Source of the DNA: JAWUWD01 sp034112085
GTDB lineage: Bacteria > Bacteroidota > Bacteroidia > Cytophagales > Cyclobacteriaceae
DNA length: 7,570 nt
Direction: 5' to 3'
Assembly: GCA_034112085.1 (NCBI GenBank)
Contig: JAWUWD010000103.1
Span: 1 to 7,570 of the forward strand
The notes under the pieces were generated by a model that made no database searches, was not told the origin of the DNA, and saw only the letters and a program-made list of their open reading frames with translations. The stretch's first letter is position 1; each line of letters begins with the position of its first letter. The translations under genes were made by a program, and so were the position numbers. Shown here piece after piece: positions 7,002 through 7,570 of this stretch.

Positions 7002-7496
7002 CTATTCAAAAAGCAATTAAATATCAAGGTCATGAGAAATCTTTCCATAATAGCCTGTCTAAACTGACGTTGTGGGTACTATTCCGCGATGCTTGCATTG
7101 AATAAAAACAATCATCAGACTCCATACCTCGTGTGCTTGCTCCGAGGTTATTGATTTGTACTTCACTTAAAAAACTTTGATCATTGAGCTCGTAGTTAGA
7201 CTAAGCTTGTTCCGTTTCAAATTGATCCTCCTAGTCTTATTATTATCTATCTTTTATTTCAATCCTCATTAGTATTAACGAAATCTGAGCCCCTCGAATA
7301 ATCCCTTCCAATGCGCATTATTGAAAGGACTAATTCCTCATGGGTCTGTTGGCTTTTAGTGATAGAGACACTGGCAATGCGGCGATTCCTCCAACCTATT
7401 ACTGGCCGATTCGAGGCTCATTATCCACACAAATATTATAGTAAAACGTTCTAGTACGCATCTCTCGCAGACAGCATAGGGGATTTCGCTGATGAT
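7002..7496. other. Gene-free stretch between the two 73-bp repeats
   Basis: No frame of convincing coding quality was found on either strand. The best is a 28-codon open stretch at 7068-7151 (+) with no recognisable family. An imperfect hairpin lies at 7304-7328 (CCTTCCAAT with ATTGAAAGG, one mismatch, 7-base loop). A short match to the start of the 73-bp repeat lies at 7356-7372. The DNA could be a decayed gene, a non-coding cassette or the inside of a small mobile element. Confidence 0.4.
7356..7372 (+). repeat. Short partial match to the 73-bp repeat
   Basis: The bases AGAGACACTG, preceded by a similar TTTTA-rich stretch, repeat the first part of the 73-bp element in the same orientation. 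The remaining 50-odd bases of the element are absent. It could be a decayed third copy or chance, since only 10 bases match exactly. Confidence 0.3.
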
Positions 7497-7570
7497 TTTA
7501 ATAGAGACACTGAGTTTCCAACTTCAGTTAGTCTCTCTATTATCAGGCTGCAGAAGAATAGATCTTTGTT
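7497..7570. repeat. 73-bp hairpin-forming direct repeat, copy 2 (reaches window edge)
   Basis: Same orientation as copy 1, starting 568 bases downstream. It differs by A to G in the stem (ACTGAG instead of ACTGAA) and A to G in GCTGCAG. The stem change turns an A-T pair into a G-T, which is still a wobble pair if the element acts as RNA. Identity holds through 7569; base 7570 differs from copy 1, and the window ends there, so the true right limit is not visible. Confidence 0.85.

Noticed and set aside
7068..7151. Transposase-like peptide fragment between the repeats
   Set aside because: Only 28 codons are open, and no transposase motif or DDE signature could be identified.
6929..7570. Integron attC sites with a gene-less cassette between them
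   Set aside because: The hairpins and spacing suggested it, but neither strand shows the paired GTTRRRY and RYYYAAC core sites at the outer stem positions; the outer stem is TAATAGAG/CTCTATTA.
6929..7570. CRISPR array
   Set aside because: There are only two repeats, 73 bp long and 568 bp apart, with no regular short spacers and no cas genes.
1..7570. tRNA, rRNA or riboswitch genes
   Set aside because: No cloverleaf with a GTTCRA-type T-loop, no rRNA segment and no known riboswitch core was recognised by eye; a covariance-model search was not possible.

Overview
The window looks like a piece of a Bacteroidota chromosome, possibly of the Cytophagales type. It is AT-rich and lacks strong Shine-Dalgarno sequences. 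It has TAnnTTTG-like -7 promoter boxes and a large multi-PAS histidine kinase paired with a NarL/LuxR-type regulator. It also encodes a DoxX-like membrane protein of a kind common in that phylum. The taxonomic call is inference from style, not from a marker gene.

Region 1 (1-1293) holds gene remnants. A Crp/Fnr-type sensor domain runs in from the left edge on the + strand and loses its homology before any DNA-binding domain. Facing it on the - strand are two degenerate reading frames that resemble STAS/SpoIIAA-like proteins, one of them frameshifted. A hairpin terminator at 369-403 lies between the two converging sets.

Region 2 (1294-2591) is an intact convergent pair. It comprises an NAD(P)-binding NmrA/SDR-like protein (+) and a DoxX-like integral membrane protein (-), whose stop codons overlap in the four bases TTAG.

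Region 3 (2592-3331) has no intact gene. It contains a + strand fragment resembling the first 35-40 residues of a response-regulator receiver domain.

Region 4 (3332-6771) is the core: a 934-residue membrane histidine kinase (six predicted membrane helices, coiled coil, four PAS-like domains, HisKA_3 and HATPase_c) and a 212-residue NarL/LuxR-type response regulator. They probably form one phosphorelay, with the kinase phosphorylating Asp52 of the regulator. They are arranged tail to tail and their stops overlap in TTAA, so they must be transcribed from separate promoters. A perfect 18-bp palindrome beside a -7-like box lies upstream of the regulator.

Region 5 (6772-7570) has no convincing gene. 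Two near-identical 73-bp hairpin-forming direct repeats (71 of 73 bases identical) start 568 bp apart; the second reaches the right edge. A short partial match lies between them. This repeat is the least explained structure in the window.
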